From Elusimicrobia bacterium GWF2_62_30 (lineage in GTDB: Bacteria > Elusimicrobiota > Elusimicrobia > Elusimicrobiales > UBA9959), in NCBI GenBank assembly GCA_001799995.1, contig MGUK01000088.1, forward strand, positions 1-54,454: 54,454 nt of DNA, in the 5' to 3' direction. Position 1 is the first letter of the stretch, and every line of letters begins with the position of its first letter. The position numbers and the translations under genes were made by a program. Shown piece by piece: positions 52,008-54,454 of the stretch. Below the pieces are notes generated by a model. That model had not been told where the DNA came from. It was given only the letters and a program-made list of their open reading frames with translations, and ran no database searches.

Positions 52008-53837
52008 ATGAGAAAAATAGAACTGCTGGCCCCCGCCCGGGACCTGGAAACCGGCATCCATGCCGTGAACTGCGGCGCGGACGCCGTTTATATCGGCGCC
52101 GAGAAGTTCGGCGCGCGCGACGGCGCGGCCAACACCGTTTCCGACATCGCCAAGCTCTGCGCCTACGCGCACCGCTACCGCGTAAAGGTCTACGCCGCGG
52201 TCAACACCATCGTCACGGACAAGGAGCTGCCGGCCGCGCAGAAGCTCATCGGCGACCTCTGGAGCGCCGGCGCCGACGCCGCCATCATCCAGGACATGGG
52301 CCTGCTCGAGGCCGGCCTGCCGCCGATCCCGCTCATCGCCAGCACGCAGACCCACAACGACTCGCCGGAGAAGGTGCTGTTCCTGGAGAAGGCCGGGTTC
52401 AGGCGCGTGATACTGGCGCGCGAGCTGACGCTCAAGGAAATAAAGGCCATAAGGGCGAAGACCGCGGTGGAGCTGGAATTCTTCGTGCACGGCGCGCTCT
52501 GCGTGTGCTACAGCGGGCAATGCTGCCTCAGCTACGCCCAGGGCGGACGCAGCGGCAACCGCGGCGAATGCGCGCAGCCCTGCCGCAAGCTCTACACGCT
52601 CAAGGACGCGGCCGGTGAAACCATCTCCGCGAACAAGCACCTGCTCTCGCTGAAGGACCTGAACCTGTCCCGCCGCCTCGGCCATTTGCTGGACGCCGGC
52701 ATCACCGCTTTCAAGATAGAGGGGCGCCTGAAGGACCGCGACTACGTGCGCAACGTGGTGACGGCCTACCGCCGCGAGCTCGACAAGGCCCTGGTAAAAA
52801 GGGAGCTGTGCCGCGCCTCGCTGGGCACCAGCTTCACCGGCTTCGAACCTGACCTCGCCAAGACCTTCAACCGCGGCTACACCGAATATTTCCTGGACGG
52901 CAACCCGGCCGACGTGGCCTCGCCGGACACGCCCAAGTTCGTGGGCGAGTCCCTGGGGCGCGTTTTCGACGTGAAGAACGGCTCGTTCAAGCTCCATAAC
53001 CCGGAGCGGCTGCATCCCGGCGACGGCATCAGCTTTTTCGACAAGGCGGGCGTGCTGGGCGGCTCGCTGGTCAACGGCGTCGGCGACGGCCGCGTCCGGG
53101 CCGACAACCTCAAGGGCATGGAGAACGGCACCGAAGTTTACCGCAACCTGGACCGCGAGTTCCTGCGCGGCATAGAGCGCGGCGCGGCCCGCAGGAAGTT
53201 CGGCGTCAGGCTGGAATTCTCGGAATACGAAGGCGGCTTCCTCCTTAAGGCCGCCGACGAGCGCGGCGCGGTTGCCGAGGCGCGGCTGCCCGGCGCGAAA
53301 GCCGCCGCCAAAAAACCGGAGCAGGCCGAAGAGACCCTGAAAAAGCAGCTGGCCAAGCTCGGCGACAGCGATTTCTACCTGCAGTCCCTGGAAATCAAAC
53401 TTACGAAGCCGTACTTCATCCCGGTGTCGGTGCTTAACGACCTGCGCCGCGAAGCCCTGGCCGCGCTGGAGAATGCCTGCCCGGTTCCCGCGCGGGAAGA
53501 GGCGGCGCTGGTCCCCAACGAGTACCCTTATCCCGAAGAAAAGCTGGACTACCGCGCCAATGTGCTGAATTCCGCGGCTTCCCGGTTCTACAAGCGCCAC
53601 GGCGTGAAGGAAGTGGAGAAGGCGGCCGAAGCCGGGGCGGACCTGGCCGGCCGGCCGCTGATGACCATCCGGTACTGCATTCGGCGCCGGCTGGGCCTGT
53701 GCAAAAAGGGCAAAGAAGTGGAGCCGCTTTACCTTTCCGACGCCGAAGGCAACCGCCTCCGCCTCGAGTTCGACTGCGACGCCTGCCGGATGAGGCTTTT
53801 CGCCGAAGAGAGGGCGGCCGGAGGGGAAGAAGAGTGA
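52008..53837 (+). CDS. U32-family protein, RlhA/collagenase-like (RNA hydroxylation)
   Basis: 609 residues. The U32 signature is explicit: ELEFFVHGALCVCYSGQCCL, followed by GNRGECAQPCRKLY, giving the Cys set that binds an iron-sulfur cluster in characterised members. The N-terminal TIM-like part reads IELLAPARDLETGIHAVNCG, ADAVYIGAEKFGAR, ASTQTHNDSPEKVLFLEKAG. After about residue 270 come the DUF3656-type and C-terminal domains (KDRDYVRNVVTAYRRELDKA; a late Cys cluster in FDCDACRMRLF). Family members RlhA and TrhP add hydroxyl groups to 23S rRNA or tRNA in a prephenate-dependent way; older annotations call them collagenases. Which RNA is modified here is unknown. It starts 10 bp after the preceding gene. 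Confidence 0.9.
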   Translation: MRKIELLAPARDLETGIHAVNCGADAVYIGAEKFGARDGAANTVSDIAKLCAYAHRYRVKVYAAVNTIVTDKELPAAQKLIGDLWSAGADAAIIQDMGLLEAGLPPIPLIASTQTHNDSPEKVLFLEKAGFRRVILARELTLKEIKAIRAKTAVELEFFVHGALCVCYSGQCCLSYAQGGRSGNRGECAQPCRKLYTLKDAAGETISANKHLLSLKDLNLSRRLGHLLDAGITAFKIEGRLKDRDYVRNVVTAYRRELDKALVKRELCRASLGTSFTGFEPDLAKTFNRGYTEYFLDGNPADVASPDTPKFVGESLGRVFDVKNGSFKLHNPERLHPGDGISFFDKAGVLGGSLVNGVGDGRVRADNLKGMENGTEVYRNLDREFLRGIERGAARRKFGVRLEFSEYEGGFLLKAADERGAVAEARLPGAKAAAKKPEQAEETLKKQLAKLGDSDFYLQSLEIKLTKPYFIPVSVLNDLRREALAALENACPVPAREEAALVPNEYPYPEEKLDYRANVLNSAASRFYKRHGVKEVEKAAEAGADLAGRPLMTIRYCIRRRLGLCKKGKEVEPLYLSDAEGNRLRLEFDCDACRMRLFAEERAAGGEEE

Positions 53838-54355
53838 GCCTGCGCTGCGACCTGAATATCAACGGCGGCTCGCGCCGGGCGCTGTTCGTCTCCAAAGACG
53901 AAGAGACCCCCGAGCACCTGGCGCTGCGCCTGACGGCCGCCATCCTGTTCTTCGACGGCGAGCCCGCGCTGGAAGTCGGCCCGTCCGATCCCGCCGTGGC
54001 CGATATCGGGTTCTATCCCGACCTGATGGTGCCGGACGGCGCAGGCGGCATAGGCGTGTGGATAGAGTGCGGCAACGTGGCCAACAACAAGCTTACCAAG
54101 GTGGCCAGGCGCGTGAAAGGCCGGCTGGTGGTGCTCAAGGAAAGCCCGGAAAGCGGCCGCCGCCTGCGCGAGGTCATCGCGCACGAGATCCGCAACGGGG
54201 AAAAGATAGAGGTCTGGGCCTGGCCCAGGGACGCGTTCGCCAAGTGGACCGCCGCCATCAAGGAATCCAATTACGTTTTCGGGGAAGCCTCCGGCTGTTC
54301 CCTCAATTTAGTCCTCAACGAAACCGCCTTCGACACCCAGCTTATAACCTGCTGA
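53834..54355 (+). CDS. yaeQ: YaeQ-family protein
   Basis: 173 residues from GTG at 53834, overlapping the stop of the U32 gene (GTGA) with GGGGAAGA upstream. Family sequence is continuous: RCDLNINGGSRRALFVSKDE, TPEHLALRLTAAILFFDGEP, AVADIGFYPDLMVPDGAGGI, VWIECGNVANNKLTKVARRV, and the terminal ETAFDTQLITC. YaeQ has a PD-(D/E)XK-like fold (D/E residues in GFYPDLMV and WIECG fit). Its biological role is unsettled; it was first linked to haemolysin or RfaH effects in enterics. Translationally coupled to the U32 gene. Confidence 0.88.
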   Translation: MSLRCDLNINGGSRRALFVSKDEETPEHLALRLTAAILFFDGEPALEVGPSDPAVADIGFYPDLMVPDGAGGIGVWIECGNVANNKLTKVARRVKGRLVVLKESPESGRRLREVIAHEIRNGEKIEVWAWPRDAFAKWTAAIKESNYVFGEASGCSLNLVLNETAFDTQLITC

Positions 54356-54359
54356 TCCC

Positions 54360-54426
54360 GGGGTCAGACCCCGGGTCTGACCCCAGTTATTATGTTAACC
54401 AGGGTCAGGCACTAGTGCCTGACCCT
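54360..54426. repeat. Type C palindromic repeat pair (copy 8)
   Basis: Two perfect palindromes, GGGGTCAGACCC-c-GGGTCTGACCCC (54360-54384) and AGGGTCAGGCAC-TA-GTGCCTGACCCT (54401-54426), separated by AGTTATTATGTTAACC. The second is followed by ATTTTTTT and can act as a terminator for yaeQ. The central block matches the half copy at 29981. No gene is recognisable in the remaining bases to 54454, which include a possible ribosome site (AGGAGG). Confidence 0.85.
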
Positions 54427-54454
54427 ATTTTTTTGCGGCCAGGAGGGCGGTAAG

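Noticed and set aside
48440-52057. Long minus-strand open frame (about 1200 codons)
   Set aside because: Antisense to clpC and the beta-lactamase-fold gene, with low-complexity composition; a codon-bias artefact.

Overview
The window reads as one contiguous, GC-rich (by eye about 65-70% in most genes) chromosome segment from a Gram-negative-type bacterium. Envelope evidence includes four lipoprotein-signal genes in a row (one an LpoB-type activator of penicillin-binding proteins) and many Sec signal peptides. There is no rRNA or other decisive phylogenetic marker. The gene mix (ATP-citrate lyase, monomeric isocitrate dehydrogenase, SWIB protein, LpoB/COG3014/LPP20 cluster, radical SAM peptide locus) would suit an environmental Elusimicrobiota-like or related lineage, but that placement is inference only.

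Layout. 1-5.1 kb: edge-truncated zinc-ribbon gene, ChaN-like lipoprotein-type gene, MFS transporter and a SulP-STAS-cyclic-nucleotide-binding fusion. 5.1-7.9 kb: a distinctly lower-GC segment (secreted Cys/His hydrolase-like protein, a thioredoxin reductase relic, a TPR protein) bounded on both sides by the same class of palindromic repeat. 7.9-16.8 kb: sugar kinase plus GH4 glucosidase, purine permease, secreted unknown, secreted alpha-amylase, membrane protein with a spermidine-synthase-like domain. 16.8-19.4 kb: SWIB protein, glycyl-tRNA synthetase, small membrane protein. 19.6-32.2 kb: a central carbon block, with aconitase, both ATP-citrate lyase subunits and isocitrate dehydrogenase as one operon, converging on PEP carboxykinase, an aspartate-type aminotransferase and tRNA-Cys; an EEP-family hydrolase and an alanine-type aminotransferase follow.

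32.3-37.7 kb is the most unusual region. Two near-identical 47-residue peptides each carry five cysteines at a strict three-residue spacing. They precede a PqqD-domain/radical SAM/SPASM maturase and a three-gene ABC exporter, which is the architecture of a ribosomally made, post-translationally modified peptide (RiPP) locus. The operon and the secreted-protein gene just upstream both carry the same control module: a terminator, two tandem palindromic sites 20 bp apart, then a sigma-54-type -24/-12 promoter at the same distance (about 97 bp). This points to a dedicated enhancer-binding regulator and a small regulon.

37.7-54.4 kb: a secreted lambda-endolysin-like muramidase, an unknown protein, a beta-propeller secreted protein, a baeRF-type protein next to ArfB (both peptidyl-tRNA hydrolysis folds), the LpoB/COG3014/LPP20 lipoprotein operon, two large inverted-repeat structures, NfeD protease, ClpC, a serine beta-lactamase/DD-peptidase-fold protein, a U32-family protein and YaeQ. 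Eight palindromic elements of a small mosaic repeat family are scattered through the window. Two of them provide the stop codon of a neighbouring gene.
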